A stretch of 64,000 nt of DNA from Leptodontidium sp. MPI-SDFR-AT-0119. Lineage: Eukaryota; Ascomycota; Leotiomycetes; Helotiales; Leptodontidiaceae. Below, in pieces: positions 34,034-48,579 of the stretch. Within the stretch, counting starts at the first letter, position 1. Each line of letters begins with the position of its first letter. The stretch lies in contig JAHLEZ010000008.1 of the NCBI GenBank assembly GCA_020726505.1, forward strand, positions 2,480,001 to 2,544,000, written 5' to 3'. The notes beneath the pieces were generated by a model. The model was not told the DNA's origin. It saw only the letters and a list, made by a program, of their open reading frames with translations, and did not search any database. The position numbers and the translations under genes are program-made.

Positions 34034-37000
34034 AATCTTGTTCCACTCTCCTGGTTCCAGCGCCTCATCCGCTTCTCCTCTGCCGTGACGCCAAATTTCT
34101 CATCGGATCGATGCTTCATCTGTCTGCACCACCGTTGCTTGTCCAAAAGGTGGCTCCCGCTCGCTTGTGTGCTGGTGAGCGAGGAGCAAAAGCAAAGAAG
34201 AAGCCTATGATACAGGCAGGGATCAGACCATCTTGTACGCCAAAACGAAAGGGTTGGGACACCAAGAAAATGTGAGAAGTGACAGCGATCCTCAAGCCTC
34301 TAGGATGTGCATCGCAGCATTCGCAGAACATCAGTTGAAGGTGGGTCCAGTTTTCTGCTTTCTCCTCTGTTCTTTCCCCTCACCGCTGTTTGTTACATCG
34401 AGAAGAGCATCGATCGAGAGAGTTGTCGTGGCGAGGCAAAGAAGTTCGCCCAGTCAAAGATATCTGCAACTGCGGCCTAGTCGGGTTACACAGCAGACTG
34501 TGCCCGATACATTCGGGGCATCGAATCAGATTCGTTCATCCACGTGATACACATCGGATTTGAGAGAGTTTGCTGCAAGCCACAACTCCGAGACCCGAAG
34601 AGCATGGCATCGAGGAGTAGCGCTCAAGAGGCGGCGTCAAATGGCGCAAGTAGCCTTTCCTTTTTCCATCAACTAACAATGGTATCCGAGTGTATATCAA
34701 GGTCTGTTCTCAACATGTACCCCAATAAGAAGAGGTAAATATTGAGCTATTCTATTTCATCACAAAGCCAAGATCAAAAGTTTTCTTTCTTCCTTCCTTC
34801 TCGTCACTGCAGATCCGTCGCATCCCGCGCGTTAAAGATGATTTTGTAAAGGCTAGATGCATGAATGAAGGCTGGGTAGAGTCACAAAGCTACGATGGAA
34901 ACAATGCCTACTTATGGAGATCCTGCACCAGTGCGCAAGAGATCCATGCAAGCCGGCCTTCTAGAACACAACTGACATCACGAAATTCGGGCATCAATTA
35001 TGACACGGACGAACCGATAGGTGATCAGATGAGATGGTGGAGAGACACAAGCAATGATGAGCTTAGAGGAGAAGGAGGTCAGTGCTTACCACCAACCAGT
35101 CCTTTGGGAGCTTTGTAATATCTCAAGCCCAGATGGAAATAAATACCGTCTGACGTCTTTGCTACCCCCGAATTCTCAAAATCTCCAGGTAAACGAGAAA
35201 CAGACATCGTTCCGACATCCAATTTCGAAGCCCGTCCATTCTGATCTAGTATTTAGTAAAAAGAGTCACAACTCTCCTCCTAGGAAAGTGAAATATGACT
35301 GCTGGAAGCATACAACATAGCTCGTCATGGCAATGAGCTCGCTCTTGCAGAGCTTGAATTAACAGAAGACTAGCAGCAAAAAGAAGGCGAAAGACTAGAC
35401 CATGCAATTTACCTGTCAAGCAGCTCTACTCCAAAATTCAGTAATACAGTTCAAATCTCATCTCTCACATCAAATCCATCCCACATCTCAGGCAATCCGA
35501 AGTTTCCCAGAGTCTCCCAAAATCCAACTGTGTAGAGGAAAGTGAACGAGTCTTTAATCCACAAGCTCTCTGGTCTTCATGCCCACCTCCGCGCCACCCC
35601 TAGACTCTCCTCCTTCCACTTCCCCATATGCAATCCGATAAGCATTTAGTACCATTCCTCCAATTAGTCCACACCATCTTCCTCTGACATTTTTCTCGCC
35701 CAAGCCTGAGGTAGCATCCGTTCATCTGAACTTCAATTACCAGGTTATCTCAATCTCCGCGAACCATCTGAAGTCTCCGTCGTCCTCATGCACTAGACAG
35801 GCTGGTCCAGTCTCGAGGCTAGGGGCTGAAAAAGAAGGATCCAAAACACATTCCAATCTTCGAAATGTTCAAGGATGTCGGGTCTGTGACGAGTAACTTT
35901 ATGCCTTGAGCTTGTTCGGATGAAGCTCAGAGCTTAGGGCAGGGAGGGAAGCGAACCGAGGTCTGTGAGGGCTGGATGGATGAGTTCATGCTGTTCATTC
36001 ATTCATTATTAACAAGTGGATCTTTTGGATGGGAAAATGGGATTGACAGTAAGAGAAGTAGAATGTGAAGTTGTTGATATGATGTCAGAAAACATCACTA
36101 ACCAACAAACTGCACTCTATGAGGAATTTGCAAGAGAATGGTTAACATTTGAACCAGGGGTACGAGCGAGGGGTTCCCGCCATCACAATCGCTACAGGGT
36201 CCTGATTGGGAACGACTGTGCGAATCATTGATTTGATTGATTGACTGATTGGTTTCTGCGGAGAATTCAGAGCTATCATTCATGCGAAAAACAAAACAAC
36301 AACGGGAGAAACGTTCGAACTGTTCCCTCGGCATGAAGACGGAATGTTGTTGATACTCTCTACTATCAGTGACATAGGATATCGACGGATGATAAAGTCA
36401 CCGATACTGAAAACACCCCCCTTTCTCATCAATTAATCCATAGAGAAGATAGGAGAAGATCCCGATCCCGATCGTCACACTCAATCTCTATCTCCATCTC
36501 CATCTCATCACATCATCCAGCCAACAACTCTCTCCTGCGCATGCTCCTTTCCTCCGCTCTTTTCCTCCCCAGCGCTTCCATCCACCAACTCCACTCAAAA
36601 TTCGAATCTTTTAATCTCGGCAGCCACACAAAAGCCCGCTCTACACCCAGAACAGGATAGTCAGCGCCGTGGCTGTGGACCCTGAGGCTGTTGATTGGAC
36701 GTATCTTTGATTAGCAGCTCGCTTGCGTACCTGCATTTGCCATCGAGCGTTTATTCTCCAGTTTTATTGCGAGCTAGGCTCGGCCATTAAGGTTAGCGGG
36801 AGAAACGAACTGCTCTTGTCTGGTCTGCTCACGCCCGGTCTTCATCAAAGGCAGCTCAGTCAGTCTCGTCGTCGTCGTTGACTTCTGCTTCTTCCTTTCG
36901 ACGTCCGTCCTTGCCTCCTCAACGACCACCGTTCAATTCGACTACCTCACCTTACCTCCTTCCTTCCTTCGGGACCATTACACTCCTTCCATTCCCAGGT

Positions 37001-37478
37001 TCTATCGGCTTCACTCTCTTAGCTCGATCACCGTCCATTCCTTGCAACTCCCACGCCCTTCCCTCCCCTCGTAACGACTTGACTTGCTTGCTTTGGCCCC
37101 CTTGCGTAAGTGCACATTTCTCCCATCTCACACCACAATCGATGCAATACACTACCATACGATACGATACCACACGATCCGATTCACCCTTCACTACACC
37201 ATACGAAACGACTCTCTACTACAACATCATTCAATGCGAAAGCAAGACAGAACCGCCTCGACAATAGCATCAAGAATGGGATATCACCGGCGAGTGAAAT
37301 GTTGTAGGGGCAATGGCTAACGACGACAATAGCCTCCATACCTTTCCCTCGTTCTAGAATAGGATACTTTTGGAGCCATATTCGTTGTTCATCATCAATC
37401 CCACCAACGATATTCAAGCATTGACGAATTTCTCTACCTTCTACTCTTCCCCAACAACCCAACCCACCAAACAACACA
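34034..37478. other. Intergenic, then leader of the LPxY membrane protein gene
   Basis: No coding signal from 34034 to about 36500. From about 36800 the plus strand becomes CT/CA-rich (CTTCCTTCC, CCATACGATACGATACC) up to the ATG at 37479, consistent with a 5' leader of several hundred bases. Confidence 0.5.
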
Positions 37479-38051
37479 ATGGATTCCATCTCCAGCATCG
37501 TAGCTCGCGGAAGCAGCCTCATCCACGCCCGATCCAACGACACCGCCATGTCAGGCACCATGCTCAACCTCCTGATCGCCCTCATGGTCCTAGTCTTCAT
37601 CTCCCTCCTCCTCGCAGGCGCCCTCTTCGCCGTCCGCAAGATCCGCCGCTCCCGCGCCATCGCCCGCCAACAACTCCCCTCCTACAACGAGCCCAACAGT
37701 CGCCCAATCTCCAACCACCGCCGCCTGACAATTACAGCTGCACCTTACGGCCGCGCCTCAAGCGTCTACGTCTACGACGAGAAGACTTCCATGATGGACA
37801 GCCCCACTACACCTTCCTCCCCTGTCCCCGAGATCCGAATCACCTTCCCCGATGAGCACGACGAGTCCGGCCGCCCCAAGAGCGGACGCGTGGTCATTGT
37901 CCGAGTAGGCGAGAACGGCGTCGGTCTTGAACCTCTCCAGGACGAGCAACTCCCCGCCTACGAGAAGGAGACCGGTGGCCGCTTCCACTCGATCGATATG
38001 GAGCGTATTGGAGGTCTGAAAGAGAAGGTCGTGAAGGATCAATACTCATAG
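37479..38051 (+). CDS. Single-pass membrane protein with two LPxY motifs, 190 aa
   Basis: Single-exon gene. N-terminal 28 residues polar with two possible N-glycosylation or Ser/Thr sites, one transmembrane helix at about 29-53 (LLIALMVLVFISLLLAGALF), then a strongly basic stretch RKIRRSRAIARQQ indicating N-out, C-in topology. The cytosolic tail has LPSYNE (about 67-72) right after the basic stretch and LPAYEKE (about 163-169) near the C-terminus. Between them are a Pro/Ser region and a conserved-looking EIRITFPDEHDESGRP ... VVIVRVGENG segment. LPxY is a known variant of the PY motif bound by WW domains of Rsp5/Nedd4 ubiquitin ligases, so a role as ligase adaptor or substrate is possible. No named family recognised. 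Codon use is GC-rich (third-position C), like a well-expressed gene. Confidence 0.75.
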   Translation: MDSISSIVARGSSLIHARSNDTAMSGTMLNLLIALMVLVFISLLLAGALFAVRKIRRSRAIARQQLPSYNEPNSRPISNHRRLTITAAPYGRASSVYVYDEKTSMMDSPTTPSSPVPEIRITFPDEHDESGRPKSGRVVIVRVGENGVGLEPLQDEQLPAYEKETGGRFHSIDMERIGGLKEKVVKDQYS

Positions 38052-38749
38052 TCGCTATAATACAACTCAACCTCTCACGATACATGCACCTCGACCTGTT
38101 AATAGGCCTCGAGAGCTGAGTGGGTGGCATTGCACATATTTCGTTCTCCATAACGAGAGCTGTACACGACATGACACACAAAAAGATTCTAGCTGGCCTT
38201 CTCTCTCAAGACCGGCACGGCATTGCACATTCTGTTCTCTTTTTTTCTGACTAGCGCATTTTGATTTCATTCATTTTCACGGAGTTCAATTTTGGGAGGA
38301 AAGAAAGGGCAGGCAAAGGCAGGCACAATATTCAATGATGTGATAGACGGTACCTGGTTCTTTTCCGGGTACCAACCAAACCAACCCGCAGAGTACTCTC
38401 TCATTGAGCATCGAGCATCCAGCTGAGCAATGGAAGGAAAGCCACGCAGTACATTATGAAAGTCCGCCAGACCAGATCAACACAGAGAGACAGACAGAGA
38501 CGGGACAGACTACCTGTAATTAATGTATTCTACGTAATTTCCAAACAAGACAGACAGTGAGAGAGCTCTAGCTTTGCATACATACCCTTTTTTTCCTTTT
38601 CGTGATTGTGATTTGGATTTGGTGTGCGCTGGGATGTTTTGGTTGTTAACATGCTTGAACCTGGACAGGGTGAACTGATATTGATCATTGAACATGTATA
38701 AGTGAAGTGCAGTCCTGTAGAGTGAAATATCCACAGGCCGCTCTCTGTT

Positions 38750-38781
<32 letters not shown>

Positions 38782-39548
38782 GCGAGACAGCGAGAGAGAG
38801 TATGGTATGGGAATAAGGGAGGTGGTTGAGGAATGGAAGATATACCAAGTCTTAATGGGAATTTTTAGCCCAAGAGTTTAGTATTGTCCTATCGATGGTC
38901 TATCCGCTTCAACTTTAACTTAAGAAGACATCTCTTTGCCTTGATCTAGATAATAGATCGTCGTGGAGGTACTAGAGGTTTTGCTTCCTTTTTTTGCTGA
39001 GAGTTGGCGAGAGCAGTATCACAGAAGCATCACTAGTTAAAAGTCTCACATATCTCAATAGGAGAAGGACGAGGTATATAATAATCGAGATGTCTCGGAT
39101 TGGTCTATCATACTAGCAGCTACCAAGCTACAACGCAGCCACAAAAGGCAATCTATGGTTCGAGTAGGCAAGCAGACCGGCCATCAAGAGGCGGCTGGCG
39201 AGCTTCCACTCATAATGTTCTAATACCTTGACCACAAAAGCACGCAATTTTTGATAAAGAAGGAAATCGAAGATTACAGAAGGCAAAGAACCACGCATGC
39301 AGTGGGAAAGAGGTGCAAATCAAGACAATCTACCCTCTCTCCTGGAACCCCCTGAGAACCAAACAACGCCTGAACGACCTATGAAATGCATTGCCGTCAA
39401 TTCCGAGAAAATGACGGGTATCCGATGATTCGGGAATCTATGTTGCGTCGACGATGGGCAAAGATGGATCGAATCACTCGAGTGTGATGCGGCTCTCACC
39501 AACGTCTGCTTCCACCAAGGGGTGCAGAGTTAGAAGAGGTGAAACCTC
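38052..39548. other. Intergenic between convergent genes
   Basis: 3' flanks of the LPxY membrane protein and of DBP2. Contains an AG-rich microsatellite at 38751-38798. No other coding signal. Confidence 0.5.
38751..38798. repeat. (GA)n microsatellite, interrupted
   Basis: About eleven uninterrupted GA dinucleotides followed by interrupted GAGAC/GAGCGA units. Noncoding, in the convergent intergenic region. Confidence 0.85.
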
Positions 39549-42025
<2,477 letters not shown>

Positions 42026-42709
42026 GTTGCGCTACTTAAAAAGAGTAGGCTGTGGCGAAAACCGTGAAATTGCGACCGCGAAACGGTGAGGGTGGGATTC
42101 TACTTGAAAAGAGTGCAGAAAAGTGATACAGATCGTGATTTTGCAATCGCGAATAGAGTTCTGCGTGTGAAGGTTCTCAAATCGATGAGAGAACGTGTTG
42201 CAGGTCAAGTGTTGATGATGAGGGAGTTGGGAAGAAAGAATCAGGGAGGAAGATTTTATTTGCGCTAGGTACTTCCTTTTTTTCACAAAGAAGGTCCGAC
42301 CGAGCTAACTTGTAAGGGACTAGCGTGGATAAGCGAGTGACGTTTGCCTCCAGGGAAAATCGAGAAGGCGAGTCAGGACAACATCGGCAGTCACTTCAAA
42401 TTTCCCATAGTCCGAAATGCATTCGAAGTCAGTCGAGAATAGGTAAGGTAGTCAGAAGGTTGTTGCTAGAATTCTTGTAGAAACATCTATAATTCTAAAG
42501 GACGAACCATAACCTTTGAGACTGCTAGTGCATCAACAACAAAGCCGCAAAGCCGCAAAGGTGCCCCGAGAAGAATATCTGGTGTTGGTGTACTGATCTT
42601 GGCATTCATTTCTAGTTTTGGGTGCAGATCTAGGAACCCAGTACTCATGTTTTCGAAGTATCTTGTAACTTGTGGTAATCATTTCTATTCTTGTATCTCA
42701 TCAATGCAA
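42026..42709. other. Intergenic: DBP2 promoter and THI20 3' flank
   Basis: About 0.7 kb between the DBP2 start and the THI20 stop, both on the minus strand. No ORF or RNA gene recognised. Confidence 0.5.
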
Positions 42710-44754
42710 CTAATGCCCAGCTCCCATGTCCCAGAAGCCTGTTTCCATCTACGACGGTCAACATTAAATCAGCACTTTCCATCCGACAGAAGTCTCTCAC
42801 CTTGGTGGCATGGATGAAAATCTTGATCAATTCTTCGATGCGTTGCGGTGACTGCAGAACAGCGTTTCTCTCGAGCAAGGCTTCGATGTTCGTTAGCACA
42901 TCCACAAAAGTTACGTTGAGAAGCTTACCGGATCCAACATTTACAGCTTCCACATAATCATCGGCAACATAATTTTCAATCCATTTCCAGTAGATATTGC
43001 CATCTCGTTTGGTTTTGGGATCGGCGTAAAGTCGTTTGGCAATCTCTCCGTAGCCGATCAAGCAGGGTGCCAAAGCTACCTGAAGCGCAAACCAGTCCTG
43101 CGATTGCCCGATATCGAGGACGTATCTAGTGTAGGCTGTGCATGCTGCCAATTGTCAGCTAGTTTCGTAGTAAGATACGAGATCAATACCCTGGCTTTCC
43201 TCGGTTGCCTCGATCTCCTCCTTGGTCACTCCAAATTCTTTGCAGTAACTTATATGCAGTCCCATCTCATGGTGAATATGCCCTACGATCTTTGCAGCCT
43301 TCAAAATATTAGTGTGAGATGTTTTGAAGTCAGCCGAGAGCTTACTGCAGCAATGTCGGCAATCGTCTTTGCCTTGTAAGCTGCCAAAGAATTCGCCCGC
43401 GCAAATTGAATCTGGGGTCTGTCAGGTGTGACGTTGAGTAGCTATGGCAAGACGAACCAAAAACAGATAGTCCTGTATGAGATAGTGCTTGAAAGACTCG
43501 ACCGGTAGTGTACCATCGGCAAGACCCGCAACAAAAGAATGCTCCGTGTGTTCTTTCCACGCTGGTTGGACATCTTCTCTTTCCAAAACATATTCAACGA
43601 AACGACCACTACATTAAACTCAGTCAGGTCGGCTTTTGGAGTGGAATCTCTTACGGTGGAAAAGACAGAGTGTATGTCGAATGGAAATGATTGATTGGTC
43701 CATTTCCTTGTCCAAGGTCTGTCGCTGTCTTGATGCCGGCTTCAACGTATCTGCAAGCTCGCTTCACAGCTTGCACCATAGTAAGGCCGTTGGCGAGGTT
43801 TGATGCAATGGCAGCTGCTAGAGTCAGAGTACTCTTTCGACTTAAAGTGAGAGTAAACTTACATGCTAACGAACAACCTGTCCCATGAGTATTCTTCGAG
43901 GGTTGATAGAGAGTTTCTATCTTGGTCACTGCCTCATCACCGTATAGAATATCAACCATGAGCGCCTTTTCCGCAGTTGTTTCTGCCACAGTCCCGTCTT
44001 TCTTGAAAGGCAAATGGCCTCCCTTCACCAGGACATATTTGGGACCGAGAGACTGTATTGCTTTGGCAATCTCTATCAAATCATCCACATTCTTAGCATC
44101 GGTAGCAGACTTCCCACTGTCAGAAAGCAGCAGCATTGCCTCTGGCACGTTCGGCGTGATGATCGTTGCAATTGGCAAGAGAATTTCCCGAAGATCTCGG
44201 ACTGCTTGCGCTGGCAACAACTGATGACCGCTTGTCGATACCATCACCTGCACTTGTCAGAATGGCATTCCTCCCGCGAATTATGAATTTCAGATGGTGC
44301 GTACGGGATCAATGACAGTGGTTGTCACATGGTGCTCTCGAAGAGCGTCGGCCACGACTTTGATAGTTTCGGCTGAGGCAAGCATACCTTCCAATGTCAG
44401 AATATATTCGAAAGCACCCGTCTCTTGTTGGGCATCTGAGAATCCTGGAGCCATACCAGTTTTCACAACATCAACGCCAACATCACTGATGCATGCATCA
44501 ATCAATTTCCGAACAAAGCCTGGTGGAGTGTAGTGTATATCAACAACACCAAGTGTATTCTGGGCAGTTAGAGCTGTGGTAGCAGTCATGGCATAGCAGC
44601 CATGAGCTGTGATCACTTTCTGATCTGCTTCCAGTCCCCTGAACACGCCACATCGTCAGTGGGGGTACATTGGCTTCATGTCTAATTTTTGGAATACTCA
44701 CGCTCCACCAGAACTATCTGAGCCAGCTATGACGAGGACACGCCCCTTTGCCAT
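42710..44754 (-). CDS. THI20: Bifunctional HMP/HMP-P kinase and TenA-type thiaminase II, THI20
   Basis: Ten exons on the minus strand: 44754-44702, 44638-44305, 44247-43863, 43817-43655, 43608-43458, 43411-43346, 43298-43190, 43144-42929, 42880-42801 and 42748-42710; 531 aa, all phases fit. N-terminal half is a ribokinase-fold HMP-phosphate kinase: GSDSSGGAGLEADQK (substrate/ATP entry), DPVMVSTSG, VLVKGGHLP and the anion-hole motif THGTGCSLA. C-terminal half is TenA: EHSFVAGLADGTL, HIHHEMGLHISYCKEFG and QACTAYTRY with the nucleophile Cys; ends FWDMGAGH. The protein phosphorylates hydroxymethylpyrimidine for thiamine diphosphate synthesis and salvages pyrimidine from degraded thiamine. No TPP-riboswitch core was recognised upstream. 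Intron 42881-42928 is 48 nt, in frame and stop-free, so a retained form would add 16 residues. Confidence 0.93.
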
Positions 44755-46171
44755 CGTTTTGAACGTTCGAACAGAGTTGAATGATATTGAAGGTCTGGAG
44801 ACATGAGATATGCAGAGATGTAGGGCAGATTATGTAAGCGAGAAGTTCTCTCAGTTGCTTCTTCTCCAAGGTTAGCCCAAGTGTCGTACACCGATCAACT
44901 ACAAGTAGCATCCGTTACACCACAATTACTAGTTGAAGTATGTTAGAGAGTACTTGGTGGTCTTGATCAAGGTGATCTGGCTGCCGTCAGTATTGTATGC
45001 AAAGACCTACACTTTGTCGTCGAAGCCCTCGCTCTTAGATGCCAAGTTCTGCTAGATCCCCAAATTCAAATATAACTTTACTTGGATCCCAGAACGACTT
45101 CTATCTAGATTCTCGTTCAATTGTGGTCCTCGTGGAACCCTCAAGCCGGGTTAAGATCAACCTCATCCTCGTTGTCACCTGTTTCTGAGATCTATTCTGA
45201 ATCAGCCGCACCTTGCTTCAATTATCAAGAGCTTTCAAAGACTTTATCTACTCCCAAAGTGAGACAGAGACTAACTTGTCGCTGGTTGATGACCTTCGCT
45301 TGCACCCATTACACTCACCTCCGAGATTGTGTATAACAAAGTGAAAGGCATTTGGATATACCAATCTATGCTCATACGCCCTGGATTGAGCATTTCCTCA
45401 AGTGGCTTTCTCTTGGTTTAATCAAAGGTTCTAGAAATCACATTATATCCACATATTTACATTGGCGACTCCCAAGTCCATGCAATCTTTGAGAAATACC
45501 TGCGCAACAACCCACGGATAACCACAAGTGTATTTGATTCAACTCTCTTAGAATTTGTCTCACAGTTGGCAATACTGGCTTGCAGATGGCAGAGACGATG
45601 TAACATGCGACTTGGAAACTCGCTTTCTTTTTTTGCCAGTGAGTTTCATCTTTCTTTCCTTTTAGGTTTCCTCTCGATATCAAGTTTCACAACCACGCTT
45701 AGAAATCTCAATTCTTGAAAGCCTCGCAGCATATACGCATGCCATAACTACAGGTCGGCAGCACGTGTTGTCCAAGCGTGACATTGGACTTTTCAATTAG
45801 GCGCCCTTCAAAAACGACCTATCCAACGGTTCCTTCGCGGTGACGAATGAGGGATTTGGACAATCTGCAAGCTTCTCGATAGTAGATACAATCCTTTGGG
45901 CCACCGCTAAAGCATCAAGTTTCAATTTGTTTTGTTTTCCATTGCACCGGCGTCAAACATGAAGCACAACGACAACGCTCTCTCCATTGGCACTTGCGAC
46001 TTTCGAATGTAAGAAATATCCTGCAGCAACGTGCTTCTAGTTGACACCGAAACATATACCCGAATTCAACTTTTGTCAGGAAACTCCTTCGTCCAGCGAC
46101 CAAACGCCAACATCACCACTGTTGCTTGTTCAATCCCGTCCTACCGTGTCCATGCACTCAGTCTAGCAATC
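44755..46171. other. Intergenic upstream of THI20
   Basis: THI20 promoter and leader on the minus strand at the left; the right part is the presumed promoter of the first microprotein. ORFs here are 60-80 codons without motifs. Confidence 0.45.
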
Positions 46172-46264
46172 ATGCAAGAAAACATCATCATTGTCGTCAT
46201 TTCCCTCGCACCGATGTTCATACTCTGTGCGTTCGGAGTCTTTGTTTGGCAAATAATCGGATAA
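46172..46264 (+). CDS. Membrane microprotein, 30 aa
   Basis: ATG-to-TAA frame encoding only 30 residues: a polar MQEN start, then a nearly continuous hydrophobic helix (IIIVVISLAPMFILCAFGVF) and a WQIIG end. The whole product is one transmembrane segment. It is one of three tiny plus-strand membrane ORFs between THI20 and SNF8. No family recognised. Such a short ORF could arise by chance; the case rests on composition and neighbourhood. Confidence 0.3.
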   Translation: MQENIIIVVISLAPMFILCAFGVFVWQIIG

Positions 46265-47209
46265 GTGAGATATTGTTGCCTGATAGAGAACGAATGTGAG
46301 ATGGACGCTGGAAGAGATTTACGGACTGTTGTCAGTTTGTAGCTGCCTCTATTGTCTCCCTGTGTTGACCAATTTACTCATAGTTGGACTGGAAATCTTT
46401 GGATATGTGCATGAGGTGGGTAGCGGAAAGTAGCAACTCCAAGTTTAAATTAGAGTGATTGCTTTCTTTCAGTAGAGAACAGAGACTTTAAAACATTCTC
46501 TGCCTCCACACTTGAGATGTAAAAACCCGATGTTCCATGCAATTGTGATGTGAATACCGACATATGATTAGTTTGCATATAGAATAGAAATTGTTTGTGA
46601 AGCCCAGCAGTCCGAGTCCTCAGTCCGTCCGGGCCTCGGGCCGCGGCTGCAAACAAACCACACAAAGGCAGAGCACTTTATTCCGCTCATTAAAAAGTGG
46701 AGAATGACAAACGAGCAGATGTAGAAATTGCCAAGCAGGATATACATTGCATCCAAACAAACCTGATGTTTCTTTGTTCTGGACGTAGTCAATACGTGCC
46801 TTGACGAGAAAGTGAGTCTATAGCCGGAGAGATTCTCTACTTCACAAATCAAAGCTCAAAAATGGGGCTCTAGCGTGCAAAGAACAAGACGGAAAGGAAA
46901 ACAAACATAAACAAGTTTCAAACTTTGAATTGATTTGGTCGTTTCAGTGACAACAGTCCTGAATGCCTGACCCAAGATGTGATTCAAACTCTACCGCCAG
47001 TTTGAAGTACCAAACACAACTTCCATGGTATTTTCCGCTCTATCATTATGGGATATAAGCATGTCCTACTTCCAGCCAAATACAATAAAGGAGTCTCTAT
47101 AGTCTTCCACCCAAATACTGTAGCCAGAGTCACAGGTAGCCATTCCAGATATCAACGCCAGCGGCTGTCTCCGACAACACACCCCAACGAACTGATCTTC
47201 AACCAAACC
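46265..47209. other. Intergenic between microprotein ORFs
   Basis: Presumed 3' flank of the 30-aa ORF and 5' leader of the 59-aa ORF (CCAA/CAAC-rich near 47170-47209). No other coding signal. Confidence 0.4.
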
Positions 47210-47389
47210 ATGACGCCAGAACAAGCCAACCTTGCCTGGGCAATCCCGTGCGGGCTCTTCGCGTTAGTCGCACTCGTATTTCTGATCCAGTACTGGATCC
47301 CGACCCTTAAATTGGCCCGGAAACTCAACGCAGAAAAAGCTCGTTTGAGGAAAAGAGGAATAGCACCTCACTCTTCGTCAAATGTTTGA
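47210..47389 (+). CDS. Membrane microprotein, 59 aa
   Basis: ATG in good fungal context (CCAAACCATGACG) and 59 codons. Short polar start (MTPEQANLAW), one transmembrane helix (about residues 10-30, AIPCGLFALVALVFLIQYW), then a strongly basic amphipathic tail (KLARKLNAEKARLRKRG) predicting N-out, C-in. The sharp hydrophobic/basic segmentation is typical of genuine single-pass microproteins. No family recognised. Strongest member of the three-ORF set. Confidence 0.45.
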   Translation: MTPEQANLAWAIPCGLFALVALVFLIQYWIPTLKLARKLNAEKARLRKRGIAPHSSSNV

Positions 47390-47847
47390 CTCAAGAGGCT
47401 GGCTATCTTAAGAGCAAAACCGGTTGCCTCATTTTTTTGTGAACTGATCTTCTGGTTTCTGGGTCCTGATACGGCTTGTACCGCATTGGGTGGATTTTGT
47501 GGTTTGCGTTGGAAGGCTGGGATGGAAAGGGATGGGCACGGGATCGGGTGGTTTTCCTTAGAGGCAAACTGGTACCCCCAAGAGCCGTTTGCACTACACC
47601 AAGATGGCTATGATGAGTGTGCATCGTCACTGTCTTTTTGCACCACGCAAACATCAACCTAGGGCGGCTGCTTCTGCTTTTCTGATGCATCCTTCAAAAT
47701 GGCCGAATATCCTGGAGAACTTATGAGACTTCAGCAACCATCTTCTCGTCTCGCTTCTTCACATCTCCAAGCAAACAAGAAACCCACATCAGACGCCACA
47801 TTCCTTCCAACAGTATCAGTAGTCTCACATCCGAATCCAAACTCGCC
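47390..47847. other. Intergenic between microprotein ORFs
   Basis: Flanking sequence between the 59-aa and 34-aa ORFs; the last 100 bases before 47848 are CA/TC-rich like a leader. Nothing else seen. Confidence 0.4.
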
Positions 47848-47952
47848 ATGGAAAACGTCGAACACGGCCTGATCATCGGGGGTGCAATCTTACTTGTCAT
47901 TGTTGCCATACTAGTCGTATTTTGGTGGGCCGGGTGGGAATGGACGGAATGA
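47848..47952 (+). CDS. Membrane microprotein, 34 aa
   Basis: ATG in good context (CTCGCCATGG) opening 34 codons: polar MENVEHG, a perfect hydrophobic helix (LIIGGAILLVIVAILVVFWW) and a short AGWEWTE end rich in Trp. One membrane segment makes up most of the product. Same strand and design as the 30-aa and 59-aa ORFs upstream. No family recognised. Confidence 0.4.
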   Translation: MENVEHGLIIGGAILLVIVAILVVFWWAGWEWTE

Positions 47953-48579
47953 TGGGAAGCTGGGTCTTTTTGGGTTGAAGAGGTTGATTTGGATAGGTTG
48001 ATTGCCGCGGGGAGAAAGGCTTGCCCTATGCTGTTAAGTTGGCTGTGGTTTTGCGGTATTCCCGAGCTGGGGGATTTCTTTGGTCTGCGAGAAAGGTGTC
48101 CTGTTCAGCATTGATGAGAGGGGTCTGGTCGAGGTTGGAGGGGTTCGGACAATTGGGACATTCGGGGAGCCCACGATCGTTGGATGAGCTGTGATTGGGG
48201 TACGAGCTCTGGATTGTCTCGGAACGAGCTTGGGGCGAGGCAAATCGATAAAGCTTCAATGAACGCACTTAACAAGTGGAATGGATGGAGCGTTGATCAT
48301 GCCCTTCCTTGCCTCAATTCTGCTACAAAATGCATTGTGGTTCATGGTGGGTAGAGTTATTTTTGAACCAGTGTTCTTGTGCAGTTCTGTTCGGCATCCA
48401 GAGTGACGAAGCCATCGGCCTGCCTTCCCAACTATTCCTTCATATTCGAGTCGTATACTAGCCATGGCAGCCAAAGCTGGTATAATTCCGACTTTTCGGC
48501 ATGAGTAATACCCTGAAAGCGTCCCGATGCTGCAAGTGTCCATATATTCGAGTATCCATCGGTTGATCGAACGTCTGCT
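47953..48579. other. Intergenic between convergent genes
   Basis: 3' flanks of the 34-aa ORF and of SNF8. Overlapping ORFs of 80-95 codons on the minus strand show no motif. Confidence 0.45.

Noticed and set aside
44755..45000. Possible TPP riboswitch upstream of THI20
   Set aside because: The conserved CTGAGA and ACCTGATCTGG-type core was not found in the leader; THI20 genes often lack one.
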